Shown piece after piece: positions 18,530 to 28,984 of a stretch of DNA of 64,000 bases (its first letter is position 1; each line of letters opens with the position of its first letter). Origin of the DNA: Sycon ciliatum (Eukaryota > Porifera > Calcarea > Leucosolenida > Sycettidae); contig NC_088651.1 in assembly GCF_964019385.1 (NCBI RefSeq), positions 4,452,576 to 4,516,575 on the forward strand, in the 5' to 3' direction. A program made the translations under genes and the position numbers. The notes below the pieces were generated by a model that did not search any database, had not been told where the DNA came from, and worked only from the letters and a program-made list of their open reading frames with translations.

Positions 18530-18660
18530 TAACGATGATGAGGAAGTGACTGATGATGATGATGATGGTGGTGAGGAGGACGATGATGATGACGATGAGA
18601 CGGAGGACGAGGATTAGGCGGAGGAGGTTAAAGGAAAGGAGCGGGATGAGACGGAAGAGA
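18530..18660. repeat. Purine-rich GAT/GAG imperfect repeat
   Basis: Imperfect GATGAT and GGAGGA runs. The minus-strand ORF across it is low-complexity and I do not call it. Confidence 0.8.
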
Positions 18661-18734
18661 GCGACGTGACCAAAAAGTCGGCTGTATTTGTCACTTGTCA
18701 TCACGTCCAGATTCCGACTTATTAAATAGGATGA

Positions 18735-19600
18735 AGTATAAAAATACTTGTAAACAGAATATGTCAATGCAGAAAACCTTGTAAAAAAGTAATTTCCCGA
18801 GTTGTAAGCTTGAAAGAGCCCCATGCGGACCACTGCATCTAGCGGACAGAATTTGCGGATTTGAATAAGCTTATCAGACCAAGTGAAACATACGAACTTG
18901 CGGTGAATAGCTGTTCGTAATCCAAAACTATTCCCTAAGCCTTTGTCCTGTTCCCGGCAAGACGTCGTATCTTGATTCTGAGTGAACTGTATCTTATCCA
19001 CATGCAACACGTCTAAATGACATATACAAATACCACACTTAACCCTGCACATTCTGCGGTCAGGGGGTTGAGGTCCTGATTATCACCAGCTGTGTAAAAC
19101 ATTGGATCTCAGGTGCCCAGTGTAGGTTCGAAACCTGCAACGCGTATGAGTTATGATATAGAGATTTCTTCAATGTTTCCTCTTTTTCGTCAATTTCTCT
19201 CTTATTAATTTTGTTGAAGGCATTAAGTGGCTTGAATATTCACACACCCTTCCCACCCATCACCACGTGATAACCACTGAGAATAGTAAAACGTTCTGGA
19301 TTAACTTTATTTCAATTTGTTAGATCGCCTGTTTGAAAAGACAGCACGCTAGTTTTATCTTATCTTTCGGTGGATCACTACACCTTTCATCCCTTATTAC
19401 TGGCAGACTAGAGGGCTCCGATTTACCGAGACTAAACTTAATCTCGTGAGATGTCAATTCACCGGCTGCATATCTGGGTTCTTTTCTTTCCTTCATATCA
19501 CTATCTCTCTTTCTCATATTCTTTTACAATTGCCCTAGGTGTTATACGTCCCCATTGTTTCCATCTTCCTGTCAAATGCAAAATTTGTTTTGCAAACTGT
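18735..19600 (+). repeat. S-repeat copy
   Basis: Very similar to 16,815-17,520, with B box near 19,129. Ends at the family A repeat (19,605). Confidence 0.85.
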
Positions 19601-19604
19601 ATAT

Positions 19605-20660
19605 CTGAAACTCGGGTATTGAGCCAATAATAAAAGTAGAAAGGAAAAGGACATATGAGCCGTCAGATGAGAAAACAGACCTTATCGAAAAACTGTACAG
19701 TGCAGAAAAGTGCACTTGAAAGTTGGCGAGTTTACCCACTGGTGCGTCTGGACAACCAAGCTACAAACCGTCGTATTTCAGTCAAATATCGGTCTTTTGG
19801 GACAATCCAAGTATGTAAATCGAAGAGAAAACTCCAAGGAATCCAATGCAGCAAGCGCGATCGTGGCACGATGCTGCGTTCCCGAGATGCGAAGCCTGCA
19901 AGATACGTCACGGCACTTTGCATTTCTACACGCGAGTCAAACGCTCCAGACCAGGGATTTCCCCCTTTTCAAGCGATCTACGATCTCGGCAACAGGCTCA
20001 GACGTCTTGGAAGCGCTCACTGCATCTTCACGAAAAAAATTGGGCGTCCTGGGATAATGGAGATGGAAATGGCGAGCGATTTTCGTGTGACGGCGCAAGT
20101 CTAGCGCTGAAGCGATGTCTGTAGCTTGTTGCGCTGGAGCTGTGCTTTATTTGCTATCGGATTTGGGCCCAACGGGTTGCTTGTAGCCAGAGCTTTCCAG
20201 AAAGCCCAAGTTTGTGGAAATCGGTCAAAGGAAACAGAAAATATTATCCAAAGTAGGTGAAACAATTGTTGGTATTGCACCCAAAATTGAGGTGCAATTT
20301 GTAATGGTCTCCTACTGTCGAGGCTATAACTTTACTTTCCCTGGTCCAAATCAACTCTAGTTTTCTGCATACGATTCCTGGTGCTCCTGGCAATCAGATA
20401 GCACCACAAACAAAAATATGACTTTTTTGTGATAAGGTCTGTTTTCTCATCTGACGGCTCATATGGAAACGAGTTAAGAGTAACTCTCCACCACTGTAAC
20501 TAGATACTATATACAGTCAGAAAGTGCAACAACTAGGCACAAAACTGACAGAGTACTGAGACATTCGACGTCCTGACACCTAGCTTCAACACATCTCCGT
20601 AGCGCTAACCGACAGCCTTCCAACTTGGAAGGTTCAAGGTTATGGAAAGACCAAAGAGTT
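19605..20660 (-). repeat. Family A hammerhead repeat, interrupted by M4
   Basis: On the minus strand it reads from about 20,660 to 20,466, continues at 19,652 to 19,605, and is split by the 802-bp element M4. It ends just before the ribozyme, so no hammerhead is present in this copy. Confidence 0.8.
19658..20459. mobile_element. TIR element M4 (802 bp)
   Basis: Perfect 29-bp terminal inverted repeats starting AGCCGTCAGATGAG, with CATATG on both sides (19,652-19,657 and 20,460-20,465). Unoccupied family A copies show a single CATATG at 52,335-52,340, 52,592-52,597 and 20,723-20,728. Because CATATG is palindromic, a TA, ATAT or 6-bp duplication cannot be told apart. Interior ORFs (for example 149 aa at 19,655-20,104) show no transposase motif that I recognise. 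Confidence 0.88.
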
Positions 20661-20743
20661 GCACTTTCTGACTGTATATAGTATCTAGTTACAGTGGTGG
20701 AGAGTTACTCTTAACTCGTTTCCATATGTCCTTTTCCTTTAAA

Positions 20744-21290
20744 CTGTATATCCTGCCTCTTTTTATGTACGCTGCTGTTAGCTGGTGTGGGGTGTCCTCG
20801 GTTCTCGCTGACCGTGTCGAAATCCACCATAGGAAACTTCTTCGTGTCCTGTTTAGTCTATCCCCTATTTTCTCTTCTGCTTCCAGGTATGTCCTTGCAA
20901 ATGCTTGCCCACTGTCAACCCACCGTCCACCATTAATTTGCAATTTTGCTCACAAATTTAAACTAGCTCTACATCCTCCTCATCTTAGCGTGTACAACTG
21001 GTTCCGAACCACAGATGGCTCCCAGAGAAGATGCTCTGCTGCCCTCCCCTTGGCTAAAACGTCCTCCCTTGTACACTCTCCACGCTTTGTTGCCTACTGT
21101 GCTTGGCTTGCGCTGCCCGCTACTACGCGCAATGCCAGCACCCTGGATGCATTTAGATCTGCTCACTAGATTCACCATCACCTGTCCCTCGCACACTTCT
21201 CCGTCTAGACCATTACTTTTCTTCTTTAATTCTTTCATTCACCATCGTTGGTTAACACCCACATCTCCCGTAATAATAATAATTGTGAAA
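20744..21290 (+). pseudogene. LINE ORF2 C-terminal / 3' fragment
   Basis: Longer relative of 17,550-17,735, with the same LPLFMYAAVSWCG and ACPLSTHR, then residues to about 21,169, a 3' UTR and a (TAA)n tail at 21,274-21,285. 5'-truncated, as usual for LINE copies. No target duplication identified. Confidence 0.65.
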
Positions 21291-21294
21291 AGAA

Positions 21295-21425
21295 GAAGGA
21301 CAAAATGTAACGAGTGATGACTAACTGCCCACCAACGTAACCAGACCTTATACAGTCAGCGAGTGCGACAAAAATCTTTTCACAATAATTTAATTAGCTC
21401 ACCATCCGAGTTAAATATTAATAAT
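21295..21425 (-). repeat. Family A-related fragment
   Basis: CAAAATGTAACGAGTGATGAC, then TTATACAGTCAGCGAGTGCGA, which recurs at 63,590-63,660. Ends in an AAT run near 21,420. Confidence 0.55.
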
Positions 21426-21429
21426 AATA

Positions 21430-24400
21430 ATAATAACAAATTTTGTAAACAGTCGATGTCAATGCCGAAAACCTTGTAAAAAAGTAAATTCCCGAGTTGT
21501 AAGCTTCAAATGGCCGCGTGCCGGCCACTGCATCTAGCGGATAAAATTGGCGGATTTGAATAAGCTTATCGGATCGAGTGAAGCGTACAAACTTGCGGTG
21601 ACAGCCGTTCGTAATCCAAAACTATTCCCTAATCCTTTGTGCCGTTGCCGGCAAGACGTCGTATCTTGATTCTGAGTCAACTGTATCATATCCACACGCA
21701 ACACGTCTAAATTACATGTACAAATACGACACTTAACACTGCACATTATGTGGTCAGGGCGGGTTGAGGTCCTGATTATCACCAGCTGTGTGAAACCTTG
21801 GATCTCAGGTGCCCAGTGTAGGTTCCAAACCTGCGACAGGTATGATTATGGATATGGAGATTTCTTCATTTTCCCTCTTTTTCGTCAATTTCTCACTTAT
21901 TAATTTTGTTGAAGGCATTAATTATTAAGTGGCTTGAAGATCCACACCACCTTTCCACCCATCACCATGTGATAACCACTGAGAATAGTAAAACGTCCTG
22001 GATCAACTTTATTTGAATTTGTTAGATGGCCTGTTTGAAAAGACTGCACTCCATTTCTATTCTGTCTTTCGGTGGATCACTACACCTTTCATCCCTTTTA
22101 ACGGGCAGACTAGAGGGCTCCGATTTACCAAGACTAAACTTAACGTCTTGAGATCACTGAAATGTCAATTGTCCGGCTGCATATCTGGGTTCTTTCCTTT
22201 CTTTCATATCACTCTCGCCCTCTCTTTATCATATTCTTTCACAATTCTTCTAAACAGTCGATGTCAATGCAGAAAACCTTGTAAAAATGTAATTGCCCGA
22301 ATTGTAAGCTTGAAAGGGCCCCATGCGGACCACTGCATCTAGCGGGCAAAATTGGCGGATTTGACTAAGCTTATCGGATCGAGTGAAGGATACGAACTTG
22401 CGGTGACAGCCGTTCATAATCCAAAACTATTCCCTAATCCATTTTGGTGTTCCCGGCAAGACGTCGTATCTTGATTCTTAGTCAACTGTATCATATCCAC
22501 ACGCAACACGTCTAAATTACATGTACAAATACGATACTTAACACTGCACATTCTGTGGTCAGGGCGGGTTGAAGTCCTGATTATCACCAGCTGTGTGAAA
22601 CCTTGGATCTCAGGTGCCCAGTGTAGGTTCCAAACCTGCGACACGTATGATTATGGATATGGAGATTTCTTCATTTTCCCTCTTTTTCGTCAATTTCTCT
22701 CTTATTAATTTTGTTGAAGGCATTAATTATTAAGTGGCTTGAAGATCCACACCACCTTTCCACCCATCACCATGTGATAACCACTGAGAATAGTAAAACG
22801 TCCTGGATCAACTTTTTTTGAATTTGTTAGATGGCCTGTTTAAAAGGACTGCACTCCATTTCTATCCTGTCTTTCGGTGAATCACAACACCTTTCATTCC
22901 TTATAGCGGGCTGAATTTAGGACTTCGATTTACCGAGACTACACTTAACGTCGTGAGACCTCTGAGATGTCAATTTTCCGTTCGTGATCCAAAACTATTC
23001 TCTAATCCTTTTTGGTGTTCCCGGCAAGATGTCGTATCTTGATTCTGAGTCAACTGTATCATATCCACACGCAACACGTCTAAATTACATGTACAAATAC
23101 GACACTGAACAATGCACATTCTGGGGTCAGGGGAGGTTGAAGTCCTGATTATCACCAGCTGTGTGAAATCTCCATATAATTAACCAAGGTTTCACACCGC
23201 TGGTGATAATCAGGACTTCAACCTCCCCTGACCACAGAATGTGCAGTGTTAAGTGTCGTATTTATTAATTTCATTTAGACGTGTTACGTATGGATATGAT
23301 ACAGTTGACTCAGAATCAAGAACAAAAAGACTAAACTTAACGTCTTGAGATCACTGAGATGTCAATTGTCCGGCTGCATATCTGGGTTTTTTCCTTTTCT
23401 TTCATATCACTCTCTCTCTTTCTCATATTCTTTCACAATTCTTCTAAACAGTCGATGTCAATGCAGAAAACCTAGTAAAAATGTAATTGCCCGAATTGTT
23501 AGCTTGAAAGGGCCCCTTGCGAACCACTGCATCTAGCGGGCAAAGTTGGCGGATTTGAATAAGCTTATCGGATCGAGTGAAGGATATGAACTTGCGGTGA
23601 CAGCCGTTCGTAATCCAAAACTATTCCCTAATCCATTTTGGTGTTCCCGGCAAGACGTCGTATCTTCATTCTGAGTGAACTGTATCATATCCACACGCAA
23701 CACGTCTAAATTACATGTACAAATACGACATTTAACACTGCACATTATGTGGTCCGGGCGGGTTGAAGTCCTGATTATCACCAGCTGTGTGAAACCTTGG
23801 ATCTCAGGTGCCCAGTGTAGGTTCGAAACCTGCGACACGTATGAGTATGGAAATGGAGATTTCTTCATTTTTCCCTCTTTTTCGTCAATTTCTCTCTTAT
23901 TAATTTTGTTGAAGACATTAATTATTTAGTGGCTTGAAGATCCACACCACCTTTCCACCCATCACCATGTGATAACCACTGAGAATAGTAAAACGTCCTG
24001 GATCAACTTTTTTTGAATTTGTTAGATGGCCTGTTTGAAAGGACTGCACTCCATTTCTATCCTGTCTTTCGGTGAATCACAACACCTTTCATTCCTTATA
24101 GCGGGCTGAATTTAGGACTTCGATTTACCGAGACTACATTTAACGTCGTGAGATCTCTGGGATGTCAATTTTCCGTTCGTGATCCAAAACTATTCTCTAA
24201 TCCTTTTTGGTGTTCCCGGCAAGACGTCGTATCTTGATTCTGAGTCAACTGTATCATATCCACACGCAACACGTCTAAATTACATGTACAAATACGACAC
24301 TGAACAATGCACATTCTGGGGTCAGGGGAGGTTGAAGTCCTGATTATCACCAGCTGTGTGAAATCTCCATATCATTAACCAAGGTTTCACACCGCTGGTG

Positions 24401-25753
24401 ATAATCAGGACTTCAACCTCCCCTGACCACAGAATGTGCAGTGTTAAGTGTCGTATTTATTAATTTCATTTAGACGTGTTACGTATGGATATGATACAGT
24501 TGACTCAGAATCAAGAACAAAAAGACTAAACTTAACGTCTTGAGATCACTGAGATGTCAATGGTCCGGCTGCATATCTGGTTTTTTTTCTTTTCTTTCAT
24601 ATCACTCTCTCTCTCTTTCTCATATTCTTTCACAATTCTTCTAAACAGTCGATGTCAATGCAGAAAACCTAGTAAAAATGTAATTGCCCGAATTGTTAGC
24701 TTGAAAGGGCCCCTTGCGAACCACTGCATCTAGCGGGCAAAGTTGGCGGATTTGAATAAGCTTATCGGATCGAGTGAAGGATACGAACTTGCGGTGACAG
24801 CCGTTCGTAATCCAAAACTATTCCCTAATCCATTTTGGTGTTCCCGGCAAGACGTCGTATCTTCATTCTGAGTGAACTGTATCATATCCACACGCAACAC
24901 GTCTAAATTACATGTACAAATACGACATTTAACACTGCACATTATGTGGTCCGGGCGGGTTGAAGTCCTGATTATCACCAGCTGTGTGAAACCTTGGATC
25001 TCAGGTGCCCAGTGTAGGTTCGAAACCTGCGACACGTATGAGTATGGAAATGGAGATTTCTTCATTTTTCCCTCTTTTTCGTCAATTTCTCTCTTATTAA
25101 TTTTGTTGAAGACATTAATTATTTAGTGGCTTGAAGATCCACACCACCTTTCCACCCATCACCATGTGATACCCACTGAGAATAGTTAAACGTCCTGGAT
25201 CAACTTTATTTGAATTTGTTAGATGGCCTGTTTGAAAAGACTGCACACCATTTCTATCCTGTCTTTTGGTGAATCACTACACCTTTCATCCCTTATAGCG
25301 GGCTGAATTTAGGAGTTCGATTTACCGAGAGTACACTTTTCGTCGTGAGATCTCTGAGATGTCAATTTTCCGGCTGCATATCTGGGTTCTTTCCTTTCTT
25401 TCATATCACTCTCTCTCTCTCTCTTTCTCATATTCTTTCACAATTCTTGTAAACAGTCGATGTCAATGCAGAAAACCTTGTAAGAAAGTAATTGCCCGGA
25501 TTGTAAACTTGAAAAGGCCCCATGCAGACCACTGAATCTAGCGGACAAAATTGGCGGGTTTGAATAAGCTTATCTAATCGAGTGAAGGATACGAACTTGC
25601 GGTGAAAGCCGTTCGTAATGCAAAACTATTCCCTAATCCTTTTTGGTGTTCCCGGCAAGACGTCGTATCTTGATCCTGAGTCAACTGTATAATATCCACA
25701 CGCATTACGTCTAAATGCCATAAACAAATACGACACTTAACACTGCACATTCT
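21430..25753 (+). repeat. S-repeat tandem array with two 1.2-kb higher-order units
   Basis: AAGCTTATC anchors at about 21,562, 22,370, 23,562, 24,758 and 25,567 give spacings of 808, 1,192, 1,196 and 809 bp. Units about 22,965-24,160 and 24,161-25,356 are near-identical tandem copies, longer because they contain the inverted S hairpin. No genes. Confidence 0.9.
23040..23328. repeat. Long S-repeat hairpin
   Basis: Arms of about 125 bp (23,040-23,168 and 23,190-23,328) from GATTCTGAGTCAACTGTATC to the turn near 23,175. Repeated in the next unit at about 24,235-24,520. Confidence 0.85.
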
Positions 25754-25769
25754 TAGTCCACAGGCCAAG

Positions 25770-25985
25770 GTGCAAAAAAGTGACTATTCGCTCTTTTCGC
25801 TCCCGTTCAAGGGGGACAAAGGTTTGCCATGTGCAAATGATAGAGAATGCGTAGAGCTTTCAGGATCTGTGTCACTTGACCCAGAAACATGGGGCTTTGT
25901 TGACCAAATCGACGAAATACTTCTTGAAGAGTGTTACCATAGCAACCAAAGTGATAATTCCCAATTTAGCTATCTTGCAGATTAA
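25770..25985 (+). CDS. Hypothetical 71-aa ORF in the inverted arm
   Basis: Acidic, Asn/Ser-rich C-terminus. Its mirror copy at 28,755-28,961 has the same reading frame kept open despite an N-terminal indel (SLFSLPFKGD versus SLPFKGD). Similarity between arms alone does not prove coding, because the arms are inverted copies. It could be a piece of a captured gene or of the element's own protein. Unrecognised. Confidence 0.25.
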   Translation: MQKSDYSLFSLPFKGDKGLPCANDRECVELSGSVSLDPETWGFVDQIDEILLEECYHSNQSDNSQFSYLAD

Positions 25986-26539
25986 ATACTAACAGTGTTG
26001 CTTTGGAATGAAGTAGCCAAGGCCCAGACCTAGCTGTGTACAAATTTTCATGATGATCGGAGGTGTCTTACTACCTCTATAGCATTGCTTGGAATAGAAC
26101 ACAATAGCGTCAATACACGGAATGCAATAATTATAAGTCACATTTGAGAAAATATTTACAAACAAGGAGCCTGCACAAAATAGGAAATGTTGACAAGTAG
26201 TCAAGCACACTAGAAGGATACTTTATTATTCCTAGCATGAAGGCGGAAAATCTCAGCTGTGAAGGACGTCGTTGGCGGATGTTCATGCATGTCGATGACG
26301 ATACTGGCAAGACCACTGGACAATACGGTCAAACCACGATTCAAGGACGCAAAGCAACATTCCACACAACTTGTGTGGCTCAAAGATGCGAAGATCAATA
26401 AAATGGGAAGCTACATGTATGCGAACAAGAATCATGCAAAACCGAATGCCTCAGTAAAATAGTACTGTACTTCGACTATGACAATTTAGATTCGCCTATG
26501 CACATCTGTTTCCCGCTTCCGTAACCTTGTATTGGCACA

Positions 26540-26618
26540 TTTAGGGTACCCTGTAAGAAGGCCATAGGCCTGTGGGGCTCGCCCTATCAAAAATTTAATA
26601 ATAATAATAATAATAATG
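26540..26618 (+). pseudogene. LINE 3'-end fragment with (AAT)n tail
   Basis: GTAAGAAGGCCATAGGCCTG, then ATCAAAAATTT and an AAT run. The same 3' end follows the LINE pseudogene at 28,128-28,200. Confidence 0.65.
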
Positions 26619-26930
26619 GACAATAAGCAGCGGGTAACAAGCAGCAGTTTCACACGACGATCGTTTCGCCGTATAGATAAGGACGGCTCATCAGGTGTGC
26701 AAGAATGGACTCAGATGGAGAGCCAAGGATAAATTTATAGTAAAGAAAAAAAGGACCACTAAACTACAAGTTGCGCTATACTGTCCACTAACACCACCAG
26801 TTACTAAACAATCAGCTCATGCGATAACATTGCACGACACTGACCGACTGTACTGACGTTCTACAACTAACTGGGTAAAACCTCTAGCACATCTTGGATG
26901 CGCACTCCAACAGCCTTCCAAGAGAATCCT
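26619..26930 (-). repeat. Family B hammerhead repeat
   Basis: On the minus strand: TTGGAAGGCTGTTGGAGTGC (26,900-26,928), then TGATTGTTTAGTAACTGGTG, CTTGGCTCTCCATCTGAG, the hammerhead, and a short trailer. Monomer about 275 nt. Other copies lack the ribozyme: 28,205-28,490 plus, 46,150-46,375 (palindromic) and 51,960-52,205 minus. Confidence 0.75.
26651..26699 (-). ncRNA. Hammerhead ribozyme B (type I layout, 49 nt)
   Basis: Minus strand: CACAC, CTGATGA, stem II GCCGT/ACGGC with 10-nt loop CCTTATCTAT, GAAA, palindromic stem III ACGATCGT, cleavage triplet GTC, GTGTG. Length, stem I and stem II are identical to ribozyme A, while the stem II loop and the stem III palindrome centre differ. Confidence 0.93.
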
Positions 26931-26939
26931 GACATTCCA

Positions 26940-28200
26940 CCCCAGCAATTTGCATACAGACGATATCATTCGTGTAAGGAGGCCCTGACTCACGGTTGCA
27001 ATTGTGTTATAATCAAGTTGATAGCTGGATGAAAGATTTGGATAATGGGAAGGTTGTTGGCATAGTGCTTGCTGATGTCAGGAAAGTGTTTGATAGAGTC
27101 AATCACCAGTTGCTGTGAATAAGTTATTTGATTGTGGGATTGGCGACTCGGCTCTGGCATGGTTTAAAAGCTACCTGAGTGATCGAACGCAGCAGCTCAT
27201 TGCACCAGAGGGCCTGCCACGCGTTTTGGGGCCTGTCCTATTCAGCCTCTATGTCCGTGGTCTCCCCTCCTGTGTGAACAATTCCACAGTTCTGCAGTTT
27301 GCGGATGATGTGAATATGTACGCAGCTGGTGACTCTGCTGAGGAAGTCATAGGAACGTTGAACGGAGATCTGCTCAAGCTGTCTGCCTACCTGAAAGGGA
27401 AGCGCATGACGCTGAACCCAGCAAAAACGAAGTTCCTCCTCCCTCACAGACAGACAGCAGCAGTGCCTGGTTCCGCCAGTGTCGTCATTGACGGCATCCA
27501 TGTTCTTCGAGCGCAGTCCGCACGCTATCCTGGCATTGTTATTGACGAGCACCTGACTTTTGGGTCACCAATTGACAGCTTGATTGGGTCTGTCAACAGG
27601 AAACTTGGTGCCTACCGCATGTCAAGATATCTCTTGCCATTTCACGCACGGCGTAGCTTTTATCTTAGTGTCATTCAGTCGTCATTGGAGTATGCAAGCA
27701 GTGCTTACGTCCACACCCTTAGTTCTTACTATGTCAATAAGTATGTCCGGCTATTTAACAGGCGCCTAAGAATAGTTTTTGGTTTCGATAACTTCACCAG
27801 TGCCTCACATATTCTTAGCCTTTACAACCTCTCCCACATTTCTGTCCGAGTCAATTTGAAGCTTTTTATTCTTGTACTTCGCTCTGTCCATAGCGGCACA
27901 TGCACGGCTCTCTCCTACAAGAAATTTGCCATACCCGCTCCTCTAGTGGACACACTACTGCCGTCACTAGGTCCCAAATCTCTTTTACTCTGGCCTTGCC
28001 TTCTGCCTGCACTAAAGCTGCTTTTCTCGTCTTGGCTACATAGGTTCTGGTCAGTGGAACATGCTGCCTTCCACTGTTCGTTCTTGTACAGATTATCGCA
28101 CATTTATTCGATCATGCTTAACCTTTCTAGGGGCTCCCGTAAGAAGACCATAGGGCTGTGGGAAACACCCTAGCAAAATAATAAAAATAATAATAATAAA
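26940..28200 (+). pseudogene. LINE reverse transcriptase pseudogene
   Basis: 5'-truncated. QFAYRRYHSC and VLADVRKVFDRV (RT motif A) are readable from about 26,943 to 27,115. A one-base frameshift just after NHQLL leads into the 352-aa frame 27,115-28,173 with YLSDRTQ, a decayed motif B (GLPRVLGPVLF) and an intact FADD (LQFADDVNMY). It ends with a (AAT)n-rich tail at 28,170-28,200. The first codon of the 352-aa frame is GTG and is not a real start. Different family from the LINE at 7,863. Confidence 0.85.
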
Positions 28201-28204
28201 ATAG

Positions 28205-28490
28205 TAAGTTGGAAGGCTGTTGGTGTGCGCATCCAAGATGTGCTAGAGTTGTTAGCCAGCTAGTTGTAGAAATACAGTTACCGTTGGTCAGTGTAGTAGT
28301 ACATGTAGTAGCAGAATTTATTATTTTGATAGGGAAGGCCCGTCGTGCAATGTTATGGCATGAGCTGATTGTTTAGTAACTGGTGGTGTTAATGGCCATT
28401 ATAGCGTAACTTGTAGTTTAGTGGTCCTTTTTTTCTTGCCTATAAATTTATACTTGGCTCTCCATCCGATCCATTATGCCAGTACTATTA
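28205..28490 (+). repeat. Family B hammerhead repeat without ribozyme
   Basis: TTGGAAGGCTGTTGGTGTGC to CTTGGCTCTCCATCCG, in inverse orientation to 26,619-26,930, so the LINE pseudogene is flanked by inverted B copies. The ribozyme end is replaced by other sequence. Confidence 0.75.
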
Positions 28491-28984
28491 TAATCAGAGC
28501 CTTCATGCTAGGAAATCATAAATTATCAATCTAGAGTACTTGACTACTTGTCAACATTTCCTATTTTGTGCAGGCTCCTTGTTTGTAAATATTTTCTCAA
28601 ATGTGACTTATAATGCATTCCGTGTATTGACCCTATTGTGTTCTATTCCAAGCAATGCTATTGAGGTAGTAAGACACCTCCGATCATCATGAAAATTTGT
28701 ACACAGCTAGGTCTGGGCCTTGGCTACTTCATTCCAAAGCAACACTGTTAGTATTTAATCTGCAAGATAGCTAAATTGGGAATTATCACTTTGGTTGCTA
28801 TGGTAACACTCTTCAAGAAGTATTTCGTCGATTTGGTCAACAAAGCCCCATGTTTCTGGGTCAAGTGACACAGATCCTGAAAGCTCTACGCATTCTCTAT
28901 CATTTGCACATGGCAAACCTTTGTCCCCCTTGAACGGGAGCGAAAAGTCACTTTTTGGCACCTTGGCTTGTGGACTATCTTTCG

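Larger units (their letters stand above)
25754..28977. mobile_element. Element with ~485-bp inverted ends (3.2 kb)
   Basis: Arms 25,754-26,243 and 28,499-28,977 start TAGTCCACA(G/A)GCCAAGG. It sits in an S-repeat, and TCT lies on both sides, a possible 3-bp duplication. Each arm holds the same ~70-aa ORF (25,770-25,985 plus; 28,755-28,961 minus) with FKGDKGLPCANDRE and a QIDEILLEECYHSNQSDNS tail, which I cannot identify. Inside are a LINE 3' end, a hammerhead repeat on the minus strand, a dead LINE and an inverted partner of the hammerhead repeat. No transposase seen. Confidence 0.75.

Noticed and set aside
18435..19052. 205-aa minus-strand ORF
   Set aside because: Half low-complexity Ile/Leu/Val from the GAT-rich run, half S-repeat.
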